From Eudorina sp. 2006-703-Eu-15 (taxonomy: Eukaryota; Chlorophyta; Chlorophyceae; Chlamydomonadales; Volvocaceae), in the NCBI GenBank assembly GCA_003117195.1, contig BDSI01000198.1:1-64000 (forward strand): a DNA stretch of 64,000 bases. The letters are read 5' to 3'. The position numbers and the translations under genes are program-made. The notes beneath the pieces were generated by a model. It searched no databases. It was not told the DNA's origin and saw nothing but the letters and a program-made list of their open reading frames with translations. This document shows, in pieces, positions 11,696 to 20,638 of the stretch. How positions within the stretch are numbered: the first letter of the stretch is position 1; each line of letters opens with the position of its first letter.

Positions 11696-12118
11696 CCAAA
11701 AAAAAAAGGTAAGTTCTGACACCAAATGTTAAGGCACAACATTTGGCCCGGGTGACCCGGGTTCAAGTCCTACCGGGGACGATACGATCTTACCAGCACC
11801 CCCAGAAGGTGGCAATGAGGCGCTTTGGCTGGCAACAGGGAAACCTCGCAATTCCCCCCGGGAGGTCCTGGGATCGACCCCAGCCACTGGCAAATTGTCA
11901 GGGGTGTGACGAGAAGGAGGATGCCCACCCGTCCCTGTCCTGTCTGGAGGTTTACAAGACTCTCACCCATCCTAAGTCATCCAGCTGGCCTGTGGAGACG
12001 CCCAGAAGCCCGGCCTGCTAGCCGCTCGTGGAGTAGTGGCAGCATCAGAGGACCGCCAGACAACATAAAGAAAGGCACCCTGTCCCGAGTCCTGGTTCCT
12101 TCAGAAAAAAAAAAAAAA
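11696..12118 (+). mobile_element. SINE, near full length, tRNA-like head
   Basis: This SINE sits between duplications of AGGTGC (11690-11695 and 12119-12124). Its body begins GGTAAGTTCTGAC at 11708, preceded by an unusual CC+A10 run. The head holds a perfect 9-bp hairpin (CCAAATGTT/AACATTTGG) and a pol III B-box-like GGTTCAAGTCC at 11760-11770, and closes with ATCTTACC. A second T-arm-like GGGATCGACCCC follows near 11871. The element ends GGTTCCTTCAG and an A-tail (12105-12119). It has no coding capacity. Confidence 0.85.
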
Positions 12119-12227
12119 AGGTGCAGTGCCACAAAAAAAAAAAAACCCCTCAGTCATGGCCACGGCACCCTGCCACTGGTGCACTACACAGTGTGCGAAA
12201 CCCGCCGCCGTCTCACAGCTGCACGCC
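12119..12227 (+). pseudogene. inverted LINE ORF2 fragment with A13 insert
   Basis: This plus-strand ORF2 sequence continues from 11695 after the SINE and contains A13 at 12133-12145 within GTGCCAC|CCCCTCAG. Copy M has T12 plus CTGAGA at the same base on its strand (49195-49212). It also shares the private variants GTGCACTACACAGTGTGC with M. It is interrupted at 12228 by the T-tract of a minus LINE end. Confidence 0.8.
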
Positions 12228-12597
12228 TTTTTTTTTTTTTTTTCTGAGAGGGACGTTACAAGGACAAAGGGACGGAAGCAGACCAAGCAGCAAGCCGGGA
12301 AGAAGGCCAGACGGCAAGCGAAGACCACCACACCGCAACCGAGCCCCAGAGGCACCAACCAGAAGGAAAGGGAACCAAGCAACGCCAACCTCACAGACAG
12401 GACGGGGACAGGGACAGGGCGGCCGAGGGAGAGAAAAGCTCCCAAAGCGGCAAAACGGCACAACAAGGCCGCACCTCCTACTCCAGGCCACCAGGCGAGA
12501 CGGAAGGCCAAAGACGACCCACCCACCAACAAACAACAAAAACAAAAAAAGAAAAGAAAAACGGCTACAAAACCAGAACAAAAAAAAAAAAAAAAAA
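12228..12597 (-). mobile_element. LINE 3' end flanked by T- and A-tracts
   Basis: T16 (12228-12243) and CTGAGAGGGACGTTACAAGG open a minus-strand 3'UTR fragment that runs to AAACCAGAAC at 12579. An A18 run (12580-12597) follows directly. The left flank is plus-strand ORF2 and the right flank minus-strand ORF2, so this piece sits at an inversion boundary, with homopolymers of both polarities at its ends. Confidence 0.75.
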
Positions 12598-13164
12598 GAA
12601 GCGGCGCGGCTTTTTGCCTGGCAGCACACAGGCCGCCAGCCATGCTTCAGGGGCCGCCGGCCCGGCCGCTGCTGGTTCAGGGGTAACGAGGCGGCCTGCT
12701 GCGAGCTGGAACTAATCTGACATTACTGCGGCGGCAGCCTGTGGGGCTGGCACAGGGTGGGCCAGGGACAGATGGACCCGCAGCCTGGGCGCCTGCCCTT
12801 CGGCACGCTCGACAGAGCACAGGACACCTTCATGCGCCCATGAGGCTTCCAAGGCGTCCAGCGGAGCTGTCTTCAGCTGGGCGGTGATGTGTGAGAGTGG
12901 CAACCCAGCCATGATGTCGTCGGGCAACGCTGCCATCCGGAAATGCGCCCACATGAGCCGTTGGAGCTCGCTGACCACCTGGGTGACGACCGCTTCGGAG
13001 GGGCAGGGCTCGGTGTCAGCGGCTTGGTGGTGGCACCAGACGGCATACAGCCAGGTGGCCCGAAGGGCGGTCCAGAGGGTTTGCAGGCCCGGGCTGGTTG
13101 GGTACTGGCCCCAGGCGGCGGCCCAGTCTCCCAGCAGCAGTTCAACGCTCATCATTGGGGGGCC
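12598..13164 (-). pseudogene. joined LINE ORF2 fragments (minus)
   Basis: 12598-12695 is mid-ORF2 sequence (complement of the KKPRRFW region) fused at GCGGCC|TGCTGCGAG to the ORF2 end and 3'UTR start. The ORF2 stop complement is at 12712-12714 and ORF2 runs to 13164. The two parts are not adjacent in the intact element, so the joint is a deletion or rearrangement. The frame 12712-13164 is open up to the mosaic at 13166. Confidence 0.75.
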
Positions 13165-13165
13165 G

Positions 13166-13238
13166 CTCCTCCTACTCCAGGCCACCTGCCCCTCTGAAGC
13201 GGCCGTCACCCAGGCCCGGGGCCCCGGGCAGGAGGGCC
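13166..13238. other. mosaic of LINE micro-fragments
   Basis: In 73 bases there are a 3'UTR scrap (CTCCTACTCCAGGCCACC, minus), an ORF2 scrap (TGCCCCTCTGAAGCGG, plus) and a perfect 16-base palindrome GCCCGGGGCCCCGGGC, before minus 3'UTR sequence resumes at 13239. Such stitching suggests template switching or end-joining repair rather than simple insertion. Confidence 0.65.
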
Positions 13239-13760
13239 GGAAAGGGAACCAAGCAACGCCAACCTCACAGACAGGACGGGGACAGGGACAGGGCGGCAGA
13301 GGGAGAGAAAAGCTCCCAATGCGGCAAAACGGCACAACAAGGCCGCACCTCCTACTCCAGGCCACCAGGCGTGACGGAAGGCCAAAGACGACCCACCCAC
13401 CAACAAACAACTAAAACAAAAAAAAGAAAAGAAAAACAGCTACAAAACCAGAACACAGCAACGAGGCAAACACTACCCAAAGAAGCAGGGCAACAAACAA
13501 CTGCAGCAGCCACAGAAGACACAAAGCAAACAACGGAAGCAACAACCTGCAGCAAAAAACCTGCAGCAGCCCCAGAGAACACCGGAACTCCCAACAGAAG
13601 GAGACACACCAGACCGCCCAGCCGAAGGAACCCAAACCCCCCAACCCCCAAAAACAGACCCCCCAGGCTCGCACGAACCCAAAAGCACCGAGGTGCCGCC
13701 CAAGGCACAGGAGGCCAGGGCACGAGCACACCAAGGCGCCAAGCACGTCACGGCCGAACC
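13239..13760 (-). mobile_element. LINE 3'UTR fragment
   Basis: This is minus-strand 3'UTR from GGAAAGGGAACC to CACGGCCGAACC. It has a small internal duplication of AACCTGCAGCA near 13545-13570. It stops where a SINE fragment begins. There is no coding content. Confidence 0.75.
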
Positions 13761-13763
13761 AGC

Positions 13764-13872
13764 GGCACGCTAGCCGCTCGTGGAGTAGTGGTAGCATCAG
13801 AGGACCGCCAGACAACATAAAGAAAGGCACCCCGTCCCGAGTCCTGGTTCCTTCAGAAATTAAAAAAAAAAA
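13764..13872 (+). mobile_element. SINE 3' fragment
   Basis: This is the last part of the SINE (GCTAGCCGCTCGTGGAG to GGTTCCTTCAG) with the tail AAATTAAAAAAAAAAA. The ATT interruption in the tail is also seen in the SINEs near 57317 and 58089. LINE 3'UTR sequence flanks both sides but is not contiguous across it. Confidence 0.8.
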
Positions 13873-13974
13873 CCCAACTGCAGCAGCCACAGAAGACACA
13901 AAGCAAACAACGGAAGCAACAACCTGCAGCAGCCCAAGGGAACACCGGAACTCCCAACAGAAGGGGACACACCA
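13873..13974 (-). mobile_element. short LINE 3'UTR fragment
   Basis: About 100 bp of minus 3'UTR (ACCCAACTGCAGCAGCCAC to GGACACACCAG) partly repeats sequence already present at 13480-13610. It joins plus-strand ORF2 (copy D) at the shared CCAG. Confidence 0.7.
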
Positions 13975-14120
13975 GGTAGCCCGCAACCCGGATGTCACGT
14001 TTGTCCAGGAAGCCAAACTGGGCAGCAAGGAGGATCTGCAGGCAGCACTGCAGCGGGGGGAGGGCCCGGGCGCGCCGTGGAAAGGCCGGTGGGCGTACAG
14101 CCCGGGCAGTGCTCACAGCC

Positions 14121-14142
14121 TTCAGAAAAAAAAAAAAAAAAA
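14121..14142 (+). mobile_element. 22-bp ultra-truncated SINE insertion
   Basis: Only TTCAG plus A17 is inserted, flanked by the duplication ACAGCC (14115-14120 and 14143-14148). Five bases of SINE 3' end are all that remain. Confidence 0.82.
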
Positions 14143-14390
14143 ACAGCCGGGGCACAGCCATCCTGGTTCGCCCCGGGCTGGCCTTACCTGGCCTCGTGCA
14201 ACAAGGCTCCAAACAGGACGACGCTGGCCGTGTCGTCTGCTGGGACTGGGACGTCCTGCACCTTCGGCTGCGGCTCCTCAGTGTGTATGCCCCGCCAGCA
14301 GCAGCCGAAAAGCCAGACTTCTTCACAGGGCTGCAGCCATACTTGGACACCGACCGCCACATCATACTTGGGGGCGACCTCAACTGCGCT

Positions 14391-15311
14391 TTTTTTTTTT
14401 TTTTTCTGAGAGGGACGTTACAAGGACAAAGGGACGGAAGCAGACCAAGCAGCAAGCCGGGAAGAAGGCCAGACGGCAAGCAAAGACCACCACACCGCAA
14501 CCGAGCCCCAGAGGCACCAACCAGAAGGAAAGGGAACCAAGCAACGCCAACCTCACAGACAGGACGGGGACAGGGACAGGGCGGCAGAGGGAGAGAAAAG
14601 CTCCCAAAGCGGCAAAACGGCACAACAAGGCCGCACCTCCTACTCCAGGCCACCAGGCGAGACGGAAGGCCAAAGACGACCCACCCACCAACAAACAACA
14701 AAAAACAAAAAAAAGAAAAGAAAAAACAGCTACAAAACCAGAACACAGCAACGAGGCAAACACTACCCAAAGAAGCAGGGCAACACCCAACTGCAGCAGC
14801 CACAGAAGACACAAAGCAAACAACGGAAGCAACAACCTGCAGCAGCCCCAGAGAACACCGGAACTCTCAACAGAAGGAGACACACCAGACCGCCCAACAG
14901 AAGGAACCCAAACCCCCCACCCCCAAAAACAGACCCCCAGGCTCGCACGAACCCAAAAGCACCGAGGTGCCGCCCAAGGCACAGGAGGCCAGGGCACGAG
15001 CACACCAAGGCGCCAAGCACGTCACGGCCGAACCCGGGTGCCGCTCGGTAGGGTCTCGAGCACGAGCACACCGCAGGGCCGCACAACAGGGCGCCGCTCC
15101 ACCAGCCACGCCAACAGACGCCGGCCCGGCAGAGCACGAGCACGCCACGAGCAAGGGAAACGTCCAGGGCTGGTACCCTGCGGGGCGCAGCAAGCAGGAA
15201 CACCCCTCCCTCGCCAACCCAACACTGGAGGCCCTCACCCCTACAACACTGGCCCCCCTAGACCCCAGCACCCTCGAGGCCCCCCCACAAAGCCGAACTG
15301 AAACCCCCTGT
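14391..15311 (-). mobile_element. LINE 3'UTR insertion in copy D
   Basis: A T-tract at 14390-14405 and CTGAGAGGG open a minus 3'UTR copy that runs to CCCCCTGTCA. The endonuclease reading frame stops at AACTGCGCT and resumes at CACTCTGGGCCC, giving an imperfect duplication CGCT/CACT. It contains 3'UTR only. Confidence 0.85.
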
Positions 15312-15584
15312 CACTCTGGGCCCATCGGAGGAAGCCGAACTGTCTCGTAACAGGGCGGCCGGCCGGCAGCAGCTCCAGCACCTTATCTCCGCTGCAGACC
15401 TGGTGGACCCCTGGCCCACGGGTCGGCCCGACCGTGGCTACACTTATCCAGCCGCCGCCAACCGGGCGGCCACCGCCCGCCTGGATCGCTGGCTGATCAG
15501 CCGGCCACTGGCTGCATACGTGGCCCACATACAGCTTGCCCCGGGGACGCCCGGTGACCATCATGGTGTCCTGCTCGAGCTGGC

Positions 15585-16606
15585 TGGGGGTGACAGGGGG
15601 TTTCAGTTCGGCTTTGTGGGGGGGCCTCGAGGGTGCTGGGGTCTAGGGGGGCCAGTGTTGTAGGGGTAAGGGCCTCCAGGGTTGGGTTGGCGAGGGAGGG
15701 GTGTTCCTGCTTGCTGCGCCCCGCAGGGTACCAGCCCTGGACGTTTCCCTTGCTCGTGGCGTGCTCGTGCTCTGCCGGGCCGGCGTCTGTTGGCGTGGCT
15801 GGTGGAGCGGCGCCCTGTTGTGCGGCCCTGCGGTGTGCTCGTGCTCGAGGCCCTACCGAGCGGCACCCGGGTTCGGCCGTGACGTGCTTGGCGCCTTGGT
15901 GTGCTCGTGCCCTGGCCTCCTGTGCCTTGGGCGGCACCTCGGTGCTTTTGGGTTCGTGCGAGCCTGGGGGTCTGTTTTTGGGGGGTGGGGGGTTTGGGTT
16001 CCTTCTGTTGGGCGGTCTGGTGTGTCTCCTTCTGTTGAGAGTTCCGGTGTTCTCTGGGCTGCTGCAGGTTGTTGCTTCCGTTGTTTGCTTTGTGTCTTCT
16101 GTGGCTGCTGCAGTTGGGTGTTGCCCTGCTTCTTTGGGTAGTGTTTGCCTCGTTGCTGTGTTCTGGTTTTGTAGCTGTTTTTTCTTTTCTTTTTTTTGTT
16201 TTTTGTTGTTTGTTGGTGGGTGGGTCGTCATTGGCCTTCCGTTTCTCCTGGTGGCCTGGAGTAGGAGGTGCGGCCTTGTTGTGCCGTTTTGCCGCTTTGG
16301 GAGCTTTTCTCTCCCTCTGCCGCCCTGTCCCTGTCCCCGTCCTGTCTGTGAGGTTGGCGTTGCTTGGTTCCCTTTCCTTCTGGTTGGTGCCTCTGGGGCT
16401 CGGTTGCGGTGTGGTGGTCTTTGCTTGCCGTCTGGCCTTCTTTTTTTTTTTTTTTTTTCTGAAGGAACCAGGACTCGGGACGGGGTGCCTTTCTTGATGT
16501 TGTCTGGCGGTCCTCTGATGCTCTGAGGACCTTCTTCCCGGCTTGCTGCTTGGTCTGCTTCCGTCCCTTTGTCCTTGTAACGTCCCTCTCAGAAAAAAAA
16601 AAAAAA
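15585..16606 (+). mobile_element. LINE 3'UTR insertion in copy D
   Basis: This plus-strand 3'UTR copy ends CTCTCAG and A14-15, flanked by AGCTGGC duplications (15578-15584 and 16607-16613). Its first six bases (TGGGGG) match neither target nor element and look like filler. It carries a SINE fragment at 16443-16529, so the order was: D, then this copy, then the SINE. Confidence 0.87.
16443..16529 (-). mobile_element. SINE 3' fragment in LINE 3'UTR
   Basis: T16 and CTGAAGGAACCAGG, about 70 bases of SINE 3' end on the minus strand, are flanked by CCTTCTT (16436-16442 and 16530-16536). Confidence 0.87.
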
Positions 16607-16751
16607 AGCTGGCGCTGCCTGGCCTGCCCCCACTCGGCCGCAGCGGCTGGATGTTTCCCACCTATCTCCTCTACCATCCCAGCCTGCTGCCACGCCTTAA
16701 GGCTGCGGTCCAGTCCGAGCTCCAGGCGGCCCAGCAACGTGTTCCCCCCGT

Positions 16752-17094
16752 TTTTTTTTTTTTTTTTTTTGAAGGAACCAGGACTCGGGACGGGGGGCCT
16801 TTCTTTATGTTGTCTGGCGGTCCTCTGATGCTGCCACTACTCCACGAGCGGCTAGCAGGCCGGGCTTCTGGGCGTCTCCACAGGCCAGCTGGATGACTTA
16901 GGATGGGTGAGAGTCTTGTAAACCTCCAGACGGGACAGGGACGGGTGGGCACCCTCCTTCTCGTCACACCCCTGACAACTTGCCAGTGGCTGGGGTCGAT
17001 CCCAGGACCTCCCGGGGGGATTTGCGAGGTTTCCCTGTTGCCAGCCAAAGCGCCTCATTGTCACCTTCTGGGGGTGCTGGTAAGTTCGCATCGT
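16752..17094 (-). mobile_element. SINE, slightly 5'-truncated
   Basis: A T-tract and GAAGGAACCAGG lead through the full SINE body to CCAGCACCCCC and GGTAAGTTCGCATCG, where the 5' end stops at the 3' strand of the tRNA-like stem. CCCCGT is duplicated (16746-16751 and 17095-17100). The second T-arm-like GGGATCGACCCC is kept on the complement but the first B-box is missing. Confidence 0.87.
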
Positions 17095-18024
17095 CCCCGT
17101 GGATGCCAGGGAAACTTGGGAGTGGGTCAAAGGCCGGCTGCGGCTGGTGGCTGACCAGCTCCACCGCCAGCATCTCCGCGAGCAAGTGGCCGACCTTCGT
17201 GCTGCACAGCAGGCTGCAGCCGCAGCTCTGGCGGCCCAGCATGGCAGTGCCCCTGGCTCTCCTGTTAGCCTGGCCGCCGCTCGTGCCTGCTAGCAGCTGG
17301 CTGACAGTGTGGCCCAGGCCTCAACCCGCCGCAATGCCGCCCTGGATGCCGCCTACACCCGGCACTACAATGCAGCCCTTCGGGACCCAGTGACAGGACA
17401 GCCGTTCCAGCCCCCCGGTATGCCTGAGGGCGGACCCATCGACGCACCGTACACCGTGGCAGCCCTGCGTGCAGCCCCAGCCCTGGCCCAGCGTGACCCC
17501 CAACTGCAGGCTGTGCTGGCCGCCGTGCCTCCAGACTGGCACCAGCTCCTGCCAGGTGGCCTCCTCACCGCAGAACTTCCTGAAGCAGCAAATTGGCAAG
17601 TGTCACTGGACAGCAACTGGGTCCGCAGCCCGTCCGGAGCTCTACTGGCTGCCCTGCCCAGCGGCCGCCTCGTCACCCCTGAACCAACAGCGGCCGGGCC
17701 AGCGGCCCCTGACGCGTGGCTGGCGGCCTGTGTCCTGCCAGGCAAAAAGCCGCGCCGCTTCTGGTCCCTGGCGGAGCGGTTGGCGTACCAGGCTGCCCCA
17801 CCGGCTGAGCGGCCGGCCTTGTGGCCAACCGAGAACCAGCTCCTGGGCCCCTGGAGCGAGGTGCAGTGCCACCCCCTCAGTCATGGCCATGGCACCCTGC
17901 CACTGGTACACTACACAGTCTGCGAAACCCGCCGCCGTCTCACAGCTGCACGCCTGGCTTTGGGAGACCACGGCCCAGGACCCCTGACGCCCGCTGCGTG
18001 GCCTACACTCCCGGGTAATCGCAG

Positions 18025-18880
18025 TTTTTTTTTTCCCGCCCAACAGAAGGAACCCAAACCCCCCACCCCCCAAAAACAGACCCCTCAGGCTCGCACGAAC
18101 CCAAAAGCACCGAGATGCCGCCCAAGGCACAGGAGGCCAGGGCACGAGCACACCAAGGCGCCAAGCACGTCACGGCCGAACCCGGGTGCCCTCAAGCACG
18201 AGCACACTGCAGGGCCGCACAACAGGGCGCCGCTCTGCCAGCCACGCCAACAGGCGCCCGCCCGGCAGAGCACGAGCACGCCACGAGCAAGGGAAACGTC
18301 CAGGGCTGGTACCCTGCGGGGCGCAGCAAGCAGGCACACCCCTCCCTCGCCAACCCAACACTGGAGGCCCTCCCCCCTACAACACTGGCCCCCCTAGACC
18401 CCAGCACCCTCGAGGCCCCCCCACAAAGCCGAGCTGAAGCCCCCTGTCACTTCTGCCCTACACAAACCGGAAACGGCTCACACAACAAAACCCCCCTGAG
18501 CTGGGCTGAGCTGATGCTGTAGCTGTAGCTGTAGCTGCGAGCTGAAACTAATCTGACATTACTGCGGCGGCAGCCTGTGGGGCTGGCACAGGGTGGGCCA
18601 GGGACAGATGGACCCGCAGCCTGGGCGCCTGCCCTTCGGCACGCTCGACAGAGCACAGGACACCTTCATGCGCCCATGAGGCTTCGAAGGCGTCCAGCGG
18701 AGCTGTCTTCAGCTGGGCGGTGATGTGTGAGAGTGGCAACCCAGCCATGGTGTCGTCGGGCAACGCTGCCATCCGGAAATGCGCCCACATGAGCCGTTGG
18801 AGCTCGCTGACCACCTGGGTGACGACCGCTTCGGAGGGGCAGGGCTCGGTGTCAGCAGCTTGGTGGTGGCACCAGACGGC
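18025..18880 (-). mobile_element. LINE copy E with premature A-tail
   Basis: T10 (18025-18034) is followed not by CTGAGAG but by CCGCCCAACAGAAGG, a site in the middle of the 3'UTR. On its own strand this copy therefore ends mid-3'UTR with an A-tail. It continues through the 3'UTR start and the ORF2 end (stop at 18548-18550) to ACGGC at 18880, where plus copy F begins with the shared ACGGC. Confidence 0.8.
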
Positions 18881-20638
18881 TGCTGGCGCCGACCTTGTGG
18901 CCGGCGAGCTCCTTGGGGACCCCCTGGCTCGGGGCGGCACGCCTGCCGGCAGCCTCCCTGACGCCTCCCACCTGGTGGCTTTCATTTTTTTTTTTTTTTT
19001 TTCATTCAGGCCCCCGCATCAGACCCCGACCTGGGCCGCCTGCCCCGGGCGTTTCACATTGGAGAGCAGACGGTGCGCATCAGCATCATCGACCTGAGAA
19101 GTGTGTCAGGGGGCCCCGCCGCGGCCGGCCCCCGTGATGGGGCTCACCCCGCTGGCCCCACAGCTGCGGGCCCCGCCCTGGCAGACGCTGACATGCCTGA
19201 CGTACCGGTGGCCGGCGATCCAGCTCCGGCAGCGCCGCAGCCAGCAGCGCCGTCCGCTCCCGCGGCCCTCAGTGACAGGCCCGGGCCCCCTCGGCCCCCC
19301 AGTCTGGCTGATCAGGCCCGCTGGTGGCGTCGCCAGGGCCCTACCCCGGGGAGCCCGACATCCCAGCTGCCCCAGCCGCCTTGGCCAGCCCCCTGCAGGC
19401 AGTCCTCACCAGTGTGCAGGCCGCACATGACCGCCAGCGGTCAGTGTATCCCCGGGCGGGGGTTGGCCTTTCAATGGGTGATACCCCGGCCCGGGGCCCC
19501 GACGGTGCCCGCCCCGACGGTGCCCAGACCCCGGCCCGGGAGCCTCCAGGTGCCCGTATGCTCGCCGGTGGGGGCACCCCACTGGCGGCGGCCCCCAGCA
19601 GCCCCGCCGGGCAGCCTGCCCCCACTGTGGCCCGCCCGGGGCCGGCGGCTGACGCCTGGGGTCCTGTCACACCCAGCCAGCACCCGGGGCGCCCCCTGGC
19701 CCCCCAGCTGGCTGCCACCCCCAGCAGCTCTGTCAGCCCCGCCCGCCTCCCAGCCCCAGCTGCTACCAGCCCCGCCCCCGCCCCCCTGCCAACCCCCCAA
19801 GCGCCGGCTGCACACAGGGGCGGCCCGCCGGCAGCTGCCACTGGTCCCCAGGCGCCCGAGGGTCCCCACAGCCCAGTGTCCCCCGCCACCACCAGGCCCA
19901 CATCAGCCCCGCCTTGTGATCGCCAGGGTCTCCCGCCACCAGGTGCCCCAGTGCAGCCCAAGGGGGCGACCCCCCTGTCAGCGAGTGGGACGCTGACCAC
20001 CCATGAGGTAGCCCTCCTTCAAGCCAGCCTCCTGGCCGGCCCCACCTTTGGTGACTGGCAGCCCCCGGGCCCGCGTTACTGGCCGGGTATCATGATGCCC
20101 TGGTCGATTATTTTGAGGCCTGCCCGCACCCAGCAGCTGCCAACCCCGTGGCGCGCACCCTCCTGGGCCGCTTCTTCCTCCAGCACCACCCTGCCCTGCC
20201 ATCCCCGGAGGCCGCCGACCCCCGCCCCGTGGTCGCCACCTTCTGCCGTCGGGCCCTGCACCAGCTCGACTGCACCTCCACTGGGCCGCTAAGTGAACCG
20301 CAAGCTTCCCGCCTGCTGCTGGCCGCGAGCCGGCGGGACCTAGCATGCAAACAGCGACCAGCCCCTGCGGACACCATCTTGCTGGCGGCGCTGGAGAGAG
20401 GGATGGCCGCCCATACCCACCATGTCAGCCAGGCCCCGTCCACAGCGGCGGCACTGCTGCAGCTGTACCGGCAGCACCTGTCTTTCCTGGCCAAATACCT
20501 CACAGCCGTGGAAGCCAGCCCTGACCATGCATTCCGCTTCAGCAAAGCTGTCATGGACCAGCTGCAGGCCCGCCTGGGCACCCCTGATAGCCGCGGTGGC
20601 CGCCCGACACGCAGGGCGGGCCGCGGCGGGCCACAATG
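18881..20638 (+). pseudogene. LINE ORF1 of copy F, frameshifted
   Basis: This is ORF1 from about residue 290 to its TGA at 20637-20639, overlapping the ORF2 ATG at 20636. It contains the hydrophobic RISIIDLRSVSGG segment, the long Pro/Ala-rich middle and the C-terminal helices. It is broken by the T15 insert and by one-base losses, for example in CCCCGGGGAGCCC near 19350 and in the C run near 20064. Confidence 0.85.
18986..19000 (-). mobile_element. T15 (tail-only) insertion
   Basis: Fifteen T residues are flanked by TTCAT duplications (18981-18985 and 19001-19005), where the intact gene has a single GGCTTTCATTCAGG. This looks like a retrotransposed A-tail with no element sequence left. Confidence 0.75.

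Larger units (their letters stand above)
13975..18024 (+). mobile_element. LINE copy D (fragment with five nested inserts)
   Basis: Copy D is plus-strand ORF2 sequence starting in the endonuclease (GTAGCCCGCAACCCGG, equivalent to 41846). It is interrupted by a 22-bp SINE end (14121), minus LINE (14391-15311), plus LINE (15585-16606, itself holding a SINE) and minus SINE (16752-17094). An internal deletion of about 1.9 kb at 17363/17364 removes the reverse transcriptase. It stops at 18024, where a T-tract begins. Confidence 0.87.
13975..18024 (+). pseudogene. LINE ORF2 remnant of copy D
   Basis: The coding parts are the endonuclease (13975-14390, 15312-15584 and 16607-16751), the helical linker (17095-17363) and the C-terminal region up to the LPGNRS segment (17364-18024). 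The deletion at 17363 removes full-length positions about 42905-44821, including all catalytic reverse transcriptase motifs. The linker also has an in-frame TAG in GCCTGCTAGCAGC at 17288. No function can be retained. Confidence 0.85.

Noticed and set aside
17309..18397. Apparent 362-codon fusion ORF in copy D
   Set aside because: It is a product of the internal deletion at 17363 and read-through into minus-strand 3'UTR, not a gene.
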